DNA of 64,000 nt from Rhodospirillales bacterium (GTDB lineage: Bacteria > Pseudomonadota > Alphaproteobacteria > Rhodospirillales > Casp-alpha2): assembly GCA_021775095.1 (NCBI GenBank), contig JAJFII010000070.1, positions 1 through 64,000 of the forward strand. Direction: 5' to 3'. A program made the position numbers and the translations under genes. Positions 1-10,685 of the stretch are shown in pieces. The stretch's first letter is position 1. Each line of letters starts with the position of its first letter. The notes below the pieces were generated by a model. That model was not told the origin of the DNA and made no database searches. It saw only the letters and a list, made by a program, of their open reading frames with translations.

Positions 1-255
1 CCATTAATTTCATGCAATTCTGTTTGTCCGTAAGCTTACGAATACAAGAAAACACGCGCAAGGACATGCTGGGCCTATTCGAGCCTTGTTTTCGCACAAG
101 GCGTGAGCTTACGGACAAACCCCTTGGGGCGGGGCGCTTTATTTCTCTGGCTTCGTTGAAAAAACTTGAAAACCGTGGGGTTTCCTGCGTCTTTCCGCCT
201 AACCGATAAGATAAATCGCCTCCGCAGAATGGATGAAATTAATGGGTCCTGACCC
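1..255. mobile_element. Partial miniature inverted-repeat element (MITE-like) at the window edge
   Basis: Bases 1-13 (CCATTAATTTCAT) are repeated exactly in inverted orientation at 233-245. The right end continues into GGGTCCTGACCC (244-255), itself a small inverted repeat, so the left copy probably continues beyond the window. Inside lies a second inverted pair, 22-39 with 103-120 (17 of 18 match), and a short hairpin at 83-102. No convincing transposase or other protein is encoded. The layout fits a non-autonomous element or a folded repeat mobilised in trans. The family was not identified, and target-site duplication cannot be judged because the left end is missing. Confidence 0.55.
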
Positions 256-324
256 TAGCTATCTTAGTGCACTTTCGGAATAATAGGGCGCACGCTGGTG
301 GGGTAGAACGGTTTTGATGGGCGG

Positions 325-726
325 TTAAACCGGTCCGTCGATCATCGCCTGCAGGGCATTAAACTGGCGAGCTTCCGCCTTGGCCCAGGTTTTAAACGCA
401 ATCAGCTCGGGTTCGGAAAAACCGAAAGCAATGGTGATCTCACCGAGAATATCGCCCTCATTGACGTGCAGATGATCGTCGACATAGGCGATGACAAAAA
501 TTCCCAACAAAGTGAGAACCTTTGAGGCCCGGGTGTCGAAGGCGGTCGTATTCGGCGGGCCTTTGACACTATCGACGGGGAACTCCAGATCGTGGCCGAA
601 GCCGTCGCCGAGCTCCTGTAACAGGGGAATTTCCTTCGGCGAAACCTTGCCATCGGCCAGGGCCATTTTCGCGGCCAGCGCCAAAAACGATATCCGTTGC
701 TCGCGGCTCAGGGAATTCAAGAACAT
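325..726 (-). CDS. TerB/DjlA-N-like helical domain protein
   Basis: The 133-residue protein is nearly all helix. Its N-terminal half reads like a TerB domain: a leucine-rich first helix followed by KMALADGKVSPKE, the acidic-loop signature of the TerB/DjlA N-terminal fold. No signal peptide or membrane segment is visible. TerB-like proteins are cytoplasmic or membrane-associated metal-stress or co-chaperone modules, but their biochemistry is poorly defined, so no specific role is assigned. It lies just downstream of an amidohydrolase gene on the same strand (22-base gap), possibly co-transcribed. The assignment rests on pattern recognition of the loop motif alone. Confidence 0.6.
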   Translation of the reverse strand: MFLNSLSREQRISFLALAAKMALADGKVSPKEIPLLQELGDGFGHDLEFPVDSVKGPPNTTAFDTRASKVLTLLGIFVIAYVDDHLHVNEGDILGEITIAFGFSEPELIAFKTWAKAEARQFNALQAMIDGPV

Positions 727-748
727 AAAAACAGGATTTCCTTGCAGG

Positions 749-1768
749 TCAAAGACGATATACGCGGGTTGCCGTATCGTGATAAAGTTTGGCTTTTTCC
801 GTCGCTGAAAAGGATGCAGTCAGGCGTTTAAAGGAGTTCCACAGCACGTTATAACTGCAGCTCACCTGATCCACAGGGAAGTTGGACTCAAACATACAGC
901 GGTCTGCCCCAAACTGCTCGATGGTATATTCGTAATAGTGCCGGGTGGCCTGCATCAGATCCTGGCTGGTCGGTGGATTGGCTTTTTCGTGCCAGCCAAA
1001 GCCGTTTTCGATCATGTTGATTCCGCCCAGTTTGGCGTTGACGTTTTGACATTTTGCAAGGATTTCGATGTCCTTGCGCCAGCCCGCATACACTGCGTCT
1101 TTTTGGTCCGCGTAGGGGCCAACGCCAAGGGGGCCGCCAAAATGGTCGAGGATAAGGGTCGTCTCCGGGAAGGCCCTGGCCAACTCAATGGCGTCGGGTA
1201 ACTGGTGATGGTAACACCAGATTTCAAAACTCATATTGCGTTTGGCCAGTTCGGCGAAACCCTGGCGAAAGGTCGGGTCGCGCATCAGATGCGGGCCGGG
1301 CAGGGTGCGGGCCTTGGGAACGACGTCGCTGGCATCCCACGGCAGACCATGGCGAATGCCCCGTACACGGCCACCACCGGTCGCCAACTGGGCGTCCAAA
1401 ACCTCACCGACCGCAGACCCCAGGGTCAAATCGGCAGTGCAGATGATACCGGCGGCAATTTTGCAGGGCCCGTACATGCCCGAAGCACTCATGGCGGCGA
1501 TGCCATTGACAAACTCGGTTTCGCCGATCACCCGCAGGGCGTCGGGGCCATCGGCTTTCCACATGGCACCACATTCGATAAAAACCGTAGAAACAATGTT
1601 ATGACCGGCGTTAATGTCGCCCAGGATATCGTTTAACAGATATCGGTTGGCGCTGCGTTCAAAGCGGTTTTCCCACAAATGGTGATGCGGGTCGCAGATC
1701 TTTAAATCCGGTTCCAGGGTCTCTTCAGTGGTCCGTGTTAACCACTCTGCATTGGATGGAGATGACAT
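749..1768 (-). CDS. Amidohydrolase-2 family metal-dependent hydrolase
   Basis: This 339-residue protein resembles the amidohydrolase_2 (PF04909) TIM-barrel family, which includes 2-pyrone-4,6-dicarboxylate lactonase-like and decarboxylase-like enzymes. Near the N terminus is DPHHHLWE, the first-strand metal-binding HxH. LDHFGGP in the middle and MFESNFP near the C terminus match the later histidine and Asp/Asn-Phe-Pro strands. No signal peptide is seen, so it should be cytoplasmic. The ATG at 1768 was chosen because GAGG lies six bases upstream; an ATG four codons earlier lacks a comparable site. The substrate cannot be read from the sequence; small carboxylic acids or lactones are typical of relatives. 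Confidence 0.75.
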   Translation of the reverse strand: MSSPSNAEWLTRTTEETLEPDLKICDPHHHLWENRFERSANRYLLNDILGDINAGHNIVSTVFIECGAMWKADGPDALRVIGETEFVNGIAAMSASGMYGPCKIAAGIICTADLTLGSAVGEVLDAQLATGGGRVRGIRHGLPWDASDVVPKARTLPGPHLMRDPTFRQGFAELAKRNMSFEIWCYHHQLPDAIELARAFPETTLILDHFGGPLGVGPYADQKDAVYAGWRKDIEILAKCQNVNAKLGGINMIENGFGWHEKANPPTSQDLMQATRHYYEYTIEQFGADRCMFESNFPVDQVSCSYNVLWNSFKRLTASFSATEKAKLYHDTATRVYRL

Positions 1769-2035
1769 ATTCGACCTCATAAAAAGCGGGCTTCTATCGG
1801 CGTGGTCCCTACCGTATCGATTTGCAGATATGAAGGAAACAGGTAAGTTCCCAAGGCAACACCCTTTGCGTCGCCAATAGGACCCATCCGGACCAGCCCG
1901 ACAAAGCGCAGGGAAGCCTAGCTGAGTTGATCACTCGATCTGAAATGAACAGCCTCGCAAAAGCCGTTCTGTGGGTCCCCATAAAACCCGCCGAATTCCT
2001 GAAAACAGTTAACACCAGCGCGGTCAACCCTGTGG

Positions 2036-4060
2036 TCAGTTCTGTGCGGCCTTGCGGCTGGAAATCACCTGCTCCGCTTCCTTGCCGGAAAACTCCTGCA
2101 AACAGTCAAAGCGCCATTCAAAGGTGCCGACCCCCATGGTCATTGACCGCAGTTCGATAATCAAATCATGCATTTCTGATTGCGGAAGCTGGACATTGAT
2201 TTCATCCCAGTCCTGCCAACCCAGTTTGGAATCGAAGCCAAGAATTTGCCCGCGCCGGCCACTGACCAGACGCTGCAAACCAGAAGTAAATTCATTGGGC
2301 AGTGAGATCGTCACCTGGAACAGGGGTTCCAACAAAACCGGATTGCAATGGGGCGTTCCCTCGCGCATGGCCTGGGCGGCGGCTTTTTTGAAGGCCATAT
2401 CGGAACTGTCGACGGCATGGTGCTGACCGTCGGTCAGGGTCACCGAAATATCGACGACCTGAAAGCCCAAGGGTCCCCGGTCCATAAAATCTTTGACCCC
2501 GTGTTCGACGGAGGGAATATAGTTTTTTGGCACGACACCACCGCTAATGACATCGGAAAATTCAAAACCACTGCCCCGCGGCAGGGGTTTGATTTGCAAA
2601 TGGACATCGCCAAATTCACCGTGGCCACCGGATTGTTTTTTATGCCTCGCGTGTTGCGTGACGGATTTGCGGATGGTTTCTTTATAGGGCACCTGTGGGC
2701 GTGATGAGGTGACTTCAAGGTTATATCGGTTTTTGAGTTTTTCGATGGCGATCAAAAGGTGGATTTCACCCTGGCCCCAAATCAACAATTCATTGGTACT
2801 CGGATCATGCCCCCAGCTAAAAGACGTATCTTCTTCGCTGAGTTTGTTGAGGGCGCCCGATAATTTAACATCATCGCCCCTGTTATCCGCATGGATCGCC
2901 AAGGAGAAAAGCGGGCTCAGGGGCGTCGGCCAGTCGATGGCGGGGGTATCGTTTTCCGCCAAAGTGATGCCGGTTTGAATCTGTTCCAGGCGGCCGATGG
3001 CAACAACGCCGCCGGCCGGGACGTTGGTGACTTTGTTATATTTCTGGCCGAACATTGTATTCAGCCCCGATACCCGGTTGCCGTTCAACGTGATGCCGTC
3101 TTTAATCTCACCGGCCAGGACCCGGGCAATGGAAAGTTTGCCCACATGACCGGCGTGCACGGTCTTAAATACCTGTGCCGTTACGCCGCCGTCGGCCTCT
3201 ATACCCAGGCGCGTTGCGACGTTTTTGACGTCGGGTGTTTCGTGGCGGAGCGCTTTCAGCAGGCGGCGAATTCCGTTGTCTTTTTCAGCCGCGCCGAAAA
3301 ACACCGGGACAATCAGACTGTCTGTCAGGTCTTTTTTCAGGTTCTCATAAATATCAGCCGACGGCGGGACGACATCTTCCAGAAGGGCTTCGAGCAGGTG
3401 GTCATCAAAATCGGCCAGGGATTCGAGCATTTCCGCCCGGGCTTCCTGTTCCCGGCCGGAAATGGCATCGGGAATTTTGATCAACTGGGATGCGTCGCCG
3501 GTTCGCCACTTGAAGGCCCGTTGGCTCGCCAAATCCACGTGTCCAGTGATGGCGTCGCCTTCGCGGATCGGAATTTCCCGCAAAATTAACGGATGGTCGG
3601 AAACCGATTGCAGGGCCTGCAAGGCGGTTTGCACGCTGTGGCCGGGCACATCCATCTTGTTGATGAAAATCATATGCGGGATCGCATGGTAATCCAAAAA
3701 CTTGAGGATCGGGGCTATCGCCAGGGCCCGTTGCGGGTCCGGCTCACAGACCACAACGGCCATATCGACGACCATCAATGCATTGCGCCCATCCTGCCCC
3801 AGTTCGACCGATCCCGGACAATCAATAAACGTCCACGGATCCTGCAAATAACTGCAGTCGGCAATATTCAGTTCCGTTGACATCTGTCGGGCGCGGGCTT
3901 CCGCGGAGCCATCGCCAACCATGCCTCCGTCTTTAACCGTGCCTTTGCGGTTGATCGAGTCGGTAATCGCCAGGATGCTTTCCAGAAGGGATGTTTTGCC
4001 GCTGAGGTAGGGGCCGATAAGGGCGGCAACGCGTGGACCAGATGGTGATTTGACTGACAT
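2036..4060 (-). CDS. Elongation factor G-like GTPase paralogue
   Basis: The 674-residue protein has the EF-G layout: a GTPase domain with P-loop GPYLSGKT (residues 16-23), DCPGS (80-84) and NKMD (134-137), then domain II and C-terminal domains III-V. It is probably not the housekeeping fusA, because no rpsL, rpsG or tuf genes lie nearby. The switch II motif reads DCPGS where ribosomal GTPases have D-x-P-G-H, so the catalytic histidine is serine. Switch I also lacks the usual RGITI. I recall a family of alphaproteobacterial EF-G-like proteins with this change; their function is unknown. The start at 4060 is preceded by AGGGAG at good spacing; an ATG five codons upstream is less well placed. 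Confidence 0.85.
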   Translation of the reverse strand: MSVKSPSGPRVAALIGPYLSGKTSLLESILAITDSINRKGTVKDGGMVGDGSAEARARQMSTELNIADCSYLQDPWTFIDCPGSVELGQDGRNALMVVDMAVVVCEPDPQRALAIAPILKFLDYHAIPHMIFINKMDVPGHSVQTALQALQSVSDHPLILREIPIREGDAITGHVDLASQRAFKWRTGDASQLIKIPDAISGREQEARAEMLESLADFDDHLLEALLEDVVPPSADIYENLKKDLTDSLIVPVFFGAAEKDNGIRRLLKALRHETPDVKNVATRLGIEADGGVTAQVFKTVHAGHVGKLSIARVLAGEIKDGITLNGNRVSGLNTMFGQKYNKVTNVPAGGVVAIGRLEQIQTGITLAENDTPAIDWPTPLSPLFSLAIHADNRGDDVKLSGALNKLSEEDTSFSWGHDPSTNELLIWGQGEIHLLIAIEKLKNRYNLEVTSSRPQVPYKETIRKSVTQHARHKKQSGGHGEFGDVHLQIKPLPRGSGFEFSDVISGGVVPKNYIPSVEHGVKDFMDRGPLGFQVVDISVTLTDGQHHAVDSSDMAFKKAAAQAMREGTPHCNPVLLEPLFQVTISLPNEFTSGLQRLVSGRRGQILGFDSKLGWQDWDEINVQLPQSEMHDLIIELRSMTMGVGTFEWRFDCLQEFSGKEAEQVISSRKAAQN

Positions 4061-4301
4061 TAATGACTCCCTCATTCGTCAATTTTATACCTTTACCAAA
4101 GGTTAAGGCGATGCGCAAAAAAATCCTAGAAAATTCGATAGGCGTCGGCCATTGAACCGGTCGACCTACTAAATCGAGTATACAACAGGACAGTCGGCCG
4201 CAGGAAGGGCGGTTCGGGAGGAAAATACAGCCATGGTCAAAGCGGGAATTGCCCCGGTTAACCGGGTATCGACAGCAGATCCAAGACAAACCCAGGCGCG
4301 G

Positions 4302-5885
<1,584 letters not shown>

Positions 5886-8009
5886 ATGACCATGGAACTG
5901 CAGCCTGAATCCGCCCCTTTTCTTCCCCCATCGCGACCCATCGTCGAAGATGGCCGGCGTCTGACATTGGTCTCGCCGTTTGAGCCATCGGGCGACCAGC
6001 CAACGGCCATTGCGGAGCTGACCCGGGAATTGCAGGGCGGCGAGCGGGATCAGGTGTTATTGGGCGTCACCGGGTCCGGAAAAACCTTTACCATGGCCCA
6101 CGTCATCCAGAACCTGCAGCGTCCGGCCCTGGTTATGGCACCAAATAAAACCCTGGCGGCCCAACTCTATGGCGAGATGAAGGAATTTTTCCCAAATAAT
6201 GCGGTCGAATACTTTGTTTCCTACTACGATTATTATCAGCCCGAAGCTTATGTGCCGCGCACCGATACCTATATCGAGAAAGACGCCTCGGTCAATGAGC
6301 AGATTGACCGCATGCGCCACTCGGCAACCCGCTCCCTGCTCGAGCGCTCAGATGTGATCATTGTTGCGTCTGTGTCGTGTATTTATGGCATCGGTGCCGT
6401 CGAAACCTACGCCGAAATGACTTTCAAGCTGGCCACTGGCATGGAAATCGAACGCAATGGGATCCTCAAAAAACTGGTGGAGCTGCAATACAAACGCAAT
6501 GATGCGGCGTTTTTTCGCGGTGCCTTCCGGGTCCGCGGCGATGTGGTTGAGATTTTTCCGTCGCACTTTGAAGACCGGGCCTGGCGGCTGTCCCTGTTCG
6601 GCGACGAGATCGAGGCGATCTGGGAAATTGATCCCCTGACCGGCGAGAAAATCGGTACCTTAGATGAAATCGTGGTTTATCCAAACTCCCATTACGTAAC
6701 CCCCCGCCCGACCCTGATGCAGGCGATACCGCAAATTCGCGCTGAGTTAAAACAGCGTCTGCGCGAGCTCGACGCGGAAGGTAAACTTCTCGAGGCGCAA
6801 CGCCTCGGTGAGCGCACCACCTTCGATTTGGAAATGCTGGAAACCACCGGTCACTGCGGCGGTATTGAAAATTATTCGCGTTATTTGTCCGGGCGCAATC
6901 CCGGTGAGCCACCGCCGACATTGTTCGAATACCTGCCGCAAAATGCCGTCCTCATGGTCGACGAGAGCCATGTCACCGTGCCCCAGGTCGGCGGCATGTA
7001 TAAGGGTGATTTTAACCGCAAATCTACCCTTGCTGATTTTGGATTTCGCCTGCCCAGTTGTATCGATAACCGGCCCCTCAAGTTCGAAGAGTGGGATCAG
7101 ATGCGACCCCAGTCGGTCTACGTGTCGGCCACGCCGGGGCCCTGGGAACTGGAGCGCACGGGCGGGGTGTTTACCGAACAACTGGTGCGCCCAACCGGGC
7201 TGATCGATCCGGTTGTCGAGATCCGTCCGATCGCCTCCCAGGTGGATGACCTGCTGGGCGAAGTTAAAGCCGTTGCCCTCAAGGGCATGCGCTCGCTGGT
7301 CACAACTTTGACCAAACGCATGGCCGAGGACCTGACCGAATACTTGCATGAGCATGGGGTCCGGGTCCGTTACATGCATTCCGATATCGAAACCCTCGAG
7401 CGGATCGAAATAATCAGGGACCTGCGGCTTGGTGCCTTCGATGTGTTGATCGGCATTAACCTGTTGCGCGAGGGCCTGGATATTCCCGAATGTGGCCTTG
7501 TCGCCATTTTGGACGCCGACAAAGAAGGGTTTTTGCGCTCAAAAACCTCGCTGGTCCAAACCATTGGCCGGGCCGCCCGCAATGTCGACGGTTTTGTCAT
7601 CCTATATGCCGATCGAATGACCGGATCGATGGACTATGCGATCGGCGAAACCAATCGCCGGCGGGCCAAACAAACGGCCTATAACAAATTGCATGGCATC
7701 ACCCCCGAAAGCATCAAAAAAGGCATTTCCGACGTCATCGATAGTGTCCATGAACACGATTATGTAACCGTCGATACGGGTGTTGGCGGGCGCAAGGAAC
7801 TGGTCGGCCATAACATCCAGTCGGTGATTGCCGATTTGACGACGCGCATGAAGGCGGCGGCAGCCGATCTGGATTTCGAGGAAGCGGCGCGCCTGCGCGA
7901 TGAAGTCCGCCGCCTGGAGGCAACGGAACTGGGCCTGAATAAACCGGGCACCTCACCGAAGGTCGCCTGGACCCATAACAAAAAAAGCAAAAAAAGCCAG
8001 CGACGCTAG
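5886..8009 (+). CDS. uvrB: Excinuclease ABC subunit B
   Basis: UvrB is the damage-verifying helicase-like subunit of UvrABC nucleotide excision repair. The 707 residues carry Walker [10 protein letters not shown] (about 59-67), the beta-hairpin region [12 protein letters not shown] that clamps DNA, a DEAD-like VDESH, motif [11 protein letters not shown], and a C-terminal UVR domain ([16 protein letters not shown]) that contacts UvrC. Length is slightly above the E. coli protein (673). An alternative ATG lies two codons inside the chosen one. The C terminus ends in a short basic run (KKSKKSQRR). The cupin gene follows 13 bases downstream and may be co-transcribed. Confidence 0.97.
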   Translation: MTMELQPESAPFLPPSRPIVEDGRRLTLVSPFEPSGDQPTAIAELTRELQGGERDQVLLGVTGSGKTFTMAHVIQNLQRPALVMAPNKTLAAQLYGEMKEFFPNNAVEYFVSYYDYYQPEAYVPRTDTYIEKDASVNEQIDRMRHSATRSLLERSDVIIVASVSCIYGIGAVETYAEMTFKLATGMEIERNGILKKLVELQYKRNDAAFFRGAFRVRGDVVEIFPSHFEDRAWRLSLFGDEIEAIWEIDPLTGEKIGTLDEIVVYPNSHYVTPRPTLMQAIPQIRAELKQRLRELDAEGKLLEAQRLGERTTFDLEMLETTGHCGGIENYSRYLSGRNPGEPPPTLFEYLPQNAVLMVDESHVTVPQVGGMYKGDFNRKSTLADFGFRLPSCIDNRPLKFEEWDQMRPQSVYVSATPGPWELERTGGVFTEQLVRPTGLIDPVVEIRPIASQVDDLLGEVKAVALKGMRSLVTTLTKRMAEDLTEYLHEHGVRVRYMHSDIETLERIEIIRDLRLGAFDVLIGINLLREGLDIPECGLVAILDADKEGFLRSKTSLVQTIGRAARNVDGFVILYADRMTGSMDYAIGETNRRRAKQTAYNKLHGITPESIKKGISDVIDSVHEHDYVTVDTGVGGRKELVGHNIQSVIADLTTRMKAAAADLDFEEAARLRDEVRRLEATELGLNKPGTSPKVAWTHNKKSKKSQRR

Positions 8010-8022
8010 GGGGAGGGCAAAT

Positions 8023-8328
8023 ATGCAAGAGTTATTTACACGAAAGCGTTTTGTAACCCCTTTTACCGAACAACAGATCGCCGCCGACTGGGCGACACGC
8101 GGCTATTCCTGTCAGCTTTTTGTCGACCCGCCGGGCCAGCGCTGGGAGGACTTCATGCATGACTGCAACGAACTGGTCACCGTCCAGCAGGGGCGCTTAG
8201 AGATGGAAATCGACGGCAAAGTTCTGGAAATGGGTCCGGGCGACGAACTTTTCATCCCCAAAGGGGCCGTGCATTCGGTGCGCAATATACATGCCGGCAT
8301 CAGCAAGTGGTTGTATGGTTACGATTGA
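8023..8328 (+). CDS. Small cupin-domain protein
   Basis: This 101-residue single-domain protein carries both cupin motifs. The first (about 47-66) has an atypical HDCNELVTVQQG, and the second is GDELFIPKGAVHSV (about 74-87). The conserved Glu and His residues suggest a metal site. The ATG at 8023 is preceded by GGGGGAGGG, a strong ribosome binding site, only 13 bases after uvrB, so read-through transcription is likely. Function cannot be assigned: stand-alone cupins range from sugar or small-molecule binders to oxygenases and isomerases. Confidence 0.75.
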   Translation: MQELFTRKRFVTPFTEQQIAADWATRGYSCQLFVDPPGQRWEDFMHDCNELVTVQQGRLEMEIDGKVLEMGPGDELFIPKGAVHSVRNIHAGISKWLYGYD

Positions 8329-8455
8329 AGCCGCGCCCAGGGCTGAGAATACCGGCGCAAATGGAAGCATTTGCGAACCTGGCTATGCGGCACCCTCAAT
8401 AAGTCGGGATTTCCTGTGCGCGCGTCTCAGAGATTCCATATGAAGATAAATGGCG

Positions 8456-8938
8456 CTAGCTGCCCAGCAGGCTCGGGCGCACGACCCATTGAATCACCCA
8501 GGATGTTTGGTCGATCCCTGATACCAGGGAAATCACACAACCCGGTTCAAACTGCACACAATTGGCCGTCTCGTCGCCGGCCACAAGCCTCGAGACCAGC
8601 CTGTTCATATAAGGTAAGTGGCCGACAATCATCACGTTATCCTCAATATCGGATTGATCCAACAGGGCCTTATACAGCGGCTCAATCGGATCGTTCGGGG
8701 CAATCGGGTAGGCGCAGTCATGGACAACCCGACCAGCCGCCAGCCCTTCCGAATACAACAGGGCCGATTGCTGGGCCCGCAGTTTGCCGGAATGGACGAC
8801 ACCCGCCAGGGGCAGGCGGCTGCGGGCCAGAAACGACGCCATGCGGCTGACATCCTTGCGGCCCTTGTCACTCAGCGGCCGGTCGGCGTCTTCAGATTTC
8901 GCCAGGGCATCGCCGTGCTGGCTTAAATAGAGGTGCAT
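8456..8938 (-). CDS. SixA-type phosphohistidine phosphatase (histidine phosphatase superfamily)
   Basis: The protein is 160 residues long, as expected for SixA. It begins MHLYLSQHGDA, the place of the catalytic RHG motif, followed by DRPLSDKGRKD and a second active-site histidine in IVGHLPYM. SixA enzymes remove phosphate from phosphohistidine on phosphotransfer proteins. The motif arginine is glutamine (Gln7-His8-Gly9); QHG versions occur in a subset of bacterial SixA proteins as I recall, so this need not mean inactivity. The ATG at 8938 is chosen because GGAGATAAGGAT ends directly before it. The longer in-frame version would add 18 residues not typical of the family. Confidence 0.8.
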   Translation of the reverse strand: MHLYLSQHGDALAKSEDADRPLSDKGRKDVSRMASFLARSRLPLAGVVHSGKLRAQQSALLYSEGLAAGRVVHDCAYPIAPNDPIEPLYKALLDQSDIEDNVMIVGHLPYMNRLVSRLVAGDETANCVQFEPGCVISLVSGIDQTSWVIQWVVRPSLLGS

Positions 8939-9035
8939 ATCCTTATCTCCGGTTGGCGTCTGAAGGGTATATCCGAATTCCGGTTGTTCCAAATCATCGT
9001 CAATCGTCAGAGCTTTTCAATTTCTGCCCTTGGCG

Positions 9036-9926
9036 TTAATTGGCGAAGGAGTCTGTCCAGTCAAAAGCAACAGCTGCATTGCGGAACGTCGTCAGGGCGG
9101 GCGAGAAAGCGGCATTTGTCGCCATGACAAGTTCCAGGTTTCGGCGCGACGTCAGATCACTGATGGGTCGGTGTTGGATGGTTTGCAGATTAACCGAGTT
9201 CGCTGGGATAATTGAAACCCCCAATCCCCGTTGCAGCAGTTCCAAAATCCAGTCTTCTCGCTCGCTTCTCAGGATAACTTTTAAATCAAGGCCTCTGCCT
9301 TTGGTAAAATTCATAAAGTCGTCGCGAAATTCGCAATGTAACCGGTCCAGATAAGGCTCTTGCGCGATTTCTTCCAGAGATACGGTCGTGTATGAACTGA
9401 ATCGGTGACCTTGCGCAAACGCGACGACCAGATTTTCCTTAAACAGGCCAATCGTTTCGAAGCGCTGATCCAGTTTGGCAGACCGCGCGCAGAACACACA
9501 ATCAAGACTGCCGCTTAACAGCAACTCCGGGATTTCACCGGAGGTCACATCATGCAACGTCACCTCGATATCAGGATTGTCGTGAGTCAATCTCTCAAGA
9601 AATAGGCTGAAGCGTGTTGGCCCGATTGTGCACATGATACCAACATTGATGGGAGATATGGTTCGGTTTGCCGCAATCTTCGCCACATTGACAGCTCGCC
9701 GCCGGTTTTCATCAATGCGTTCGAAGTGAACCCGCATTGTCTGGCCAAAAGTCGTCAGTTCTACCCGTTGGGCGTTTCGGTCAAACAATTCGGCTCCCAA
9801 AACATCCTCCAGGTTTTGAATGGCTTTGGAGAGGGCAGGTTGAGACACAGCGCAGATATCTGCGGCGCTGGTAAAATTCAGCGTATCCGCCACCGTGAGA
9901 AAATATCTGATTTGGTTGAAATTCAT
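9036..9926 (-). CDS. LysR-family transcriptional regulator, divergent from cytochrome P460 genes
   Basis: The 296-residue protein has the LysR plan. Residues 1-60 form the winged helix-turn-helix (MNFNQIRYFLTVADTLNFT, then SQPALSKAIQNLE), followed by a two-lobed effector-binding domain starting near residue 90. The start has AAGGGGG upstream. It is transcribed away from two cytochrome P460 genes across a 142-base AT-rich gap with palindromic sites, the classic arrangement in which a LysR protein controls the divergent operon and itself. The inducer is unknown; a nitrogen oxide or hydroxylamine-related signal is only an inference from the target genes. Confidence 0.92.
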   Translation of the reverse strand: MNFNQIRYFLTVADTLNFTSAADICAVSQPALSKAIQNLEDVLGAELFDRNAQRVELTTFGQTMRVHFERIDENRRRAVNVAKIAANRTISPINVGIMCTIGPTRFSLFLERLTHDNPDIEVTLHDVTSGEIPELLLSGSLDCVFCARSAKLDQRFETIGLFKENLVVAFAQGHRFSSYTTVSLEEIAQEPYLDRLHCEFRDDFMNFTKGRGLDLKVILRSEREDWILELLQRGLGVSIIPANSVNLQTIQHRPISDLTSRRNLELVMATNAAFSPALTTFRNAAVAFDWTDSFAN

Positions 9927-9968
9927 AGCTGCCCCCTTTCCGCATATCCAAATTCATCATAACCAAAT

Positions 9969-10008
9969 GGAATAATTCCCATAAGATATTGATATTAGAT
10001 AATTATCT
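9969..10008. promoter_or_regulatory. Candidate LysR operators in the lysR/P460 divergent promoter
   Basis: Two perfect palindromes lie 17 bases apart: GGAATAATTCC (9969-9979) and AGATAATTATCT (9997-10008). The second fits the T-N11-A LysR-box form. They sit between the two divergent start codons, where an autoregulating LysR protein would bind. Confidence 0.45.
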
Positions 10009-10068
10009 CTATTCACCTTAACTATATCCCTGTTCGTAAATCAAGCGCCGCAAAGGAGATATGTTAAG

Positions 10069-10671
10069 ATGCGATCTAATTTCATTACAACGATACTCGC
10101 CAGTGTCCTGATTGCAGGGGTGGCAGGTACGACCATTGTTCGCGCTGCGGACGGGGTGAAAGAAGCTGAATTTACCGACGATGGTCAGGTTATGATTCCT
10201 GCGGAATGGCGGCAATGGGTCTTTATCGGCGCGCCACTGACGCCAAATGCACTGAATGACGGTAAAGCGCCGTTTCCCGAGTTCCACAATGTCTATATCG
10301 AACCCACTGCATTTACACATTGGAAAAAAACCGGAATATTTGCGAATGGCACTCAAATCGCCAAGGAATTGGTCCTGGTCCGTAAAAAGGACAAGGACGA
10401 GATGAATGCCGATGGTTCGACGGCTGAAGTGTCGGGCGTCGGTTATTTTCAGGGCGAATTCACGGGTCTGGAATTGACGGTAAAGGATACCCGGCGGTTT
10501 TCTGAAGAACCCGGTGGTTGGGCTTACTTTAGCTTTGGCCATACGCTTCCCTACGCAAAAACAGCCAAAGCCTTTCCGGCCGAGTCATGCAACAACTGTC
10601 ATGAAGCTGCGGCAGCAGAAGATTTTGTCTTTACTCAGTTTTATCCGGTTCTTTCAGCTGCAAAACCGTGA
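10069..10671 (+). CDS. Cytochrome P460 family c-type haem protein (first of a tandem pair)
   Basis: The 200-residue precursor has a signal peptide (about residues 1-26, cleaved near VRA-AD), so it is periplasmic. The mature part closely follows Nitrosomonas cytochrome P460 as I recall it: TPNALNDGKAPF, HWKKTG, and GTQIAKEL, whose Lys99 aligns with the lysine that cross-links to the haem. The haem-binding CNNCH is at 174-178. Known P460 proteins oxidise hydroxylamine to N2O or NO. The start is supported by AAAGGAG upstream. Its stop overlaps a GTG of the next frame, and the second P460 gene begins 14 bases on, so the two form an operon, probably under the divergent LysR gene. Confidence 0.9.
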   Translation: MRSNFITTILASVLIAGVAGTTIVRAADGVKEAEFTDDGQVMIPAEWRQWVFIGAPLTPNALNDGKAPFPEFHNVYIEPTAFTHWKKTGIFANGTQIAKELVLVRKKDKDEMNADGSTAEVSGVGYFQGEFTGLELTVKDTRRFSEEPGGWAYFSFGHTLPYAKTAKAFPAESCNNCHEAAAAEDFVFTQFYPVLSAAKP

Positions 10672-10685
10672 ACGAAAGGAATCAA

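Noticed and set aside
1809-2027. 72-codon minus-strand frame between EF-G-like and amidohydrolase genes
   Set aside because: No ribosome site and no recognisable sequence; composition unlike neighbouring genes.
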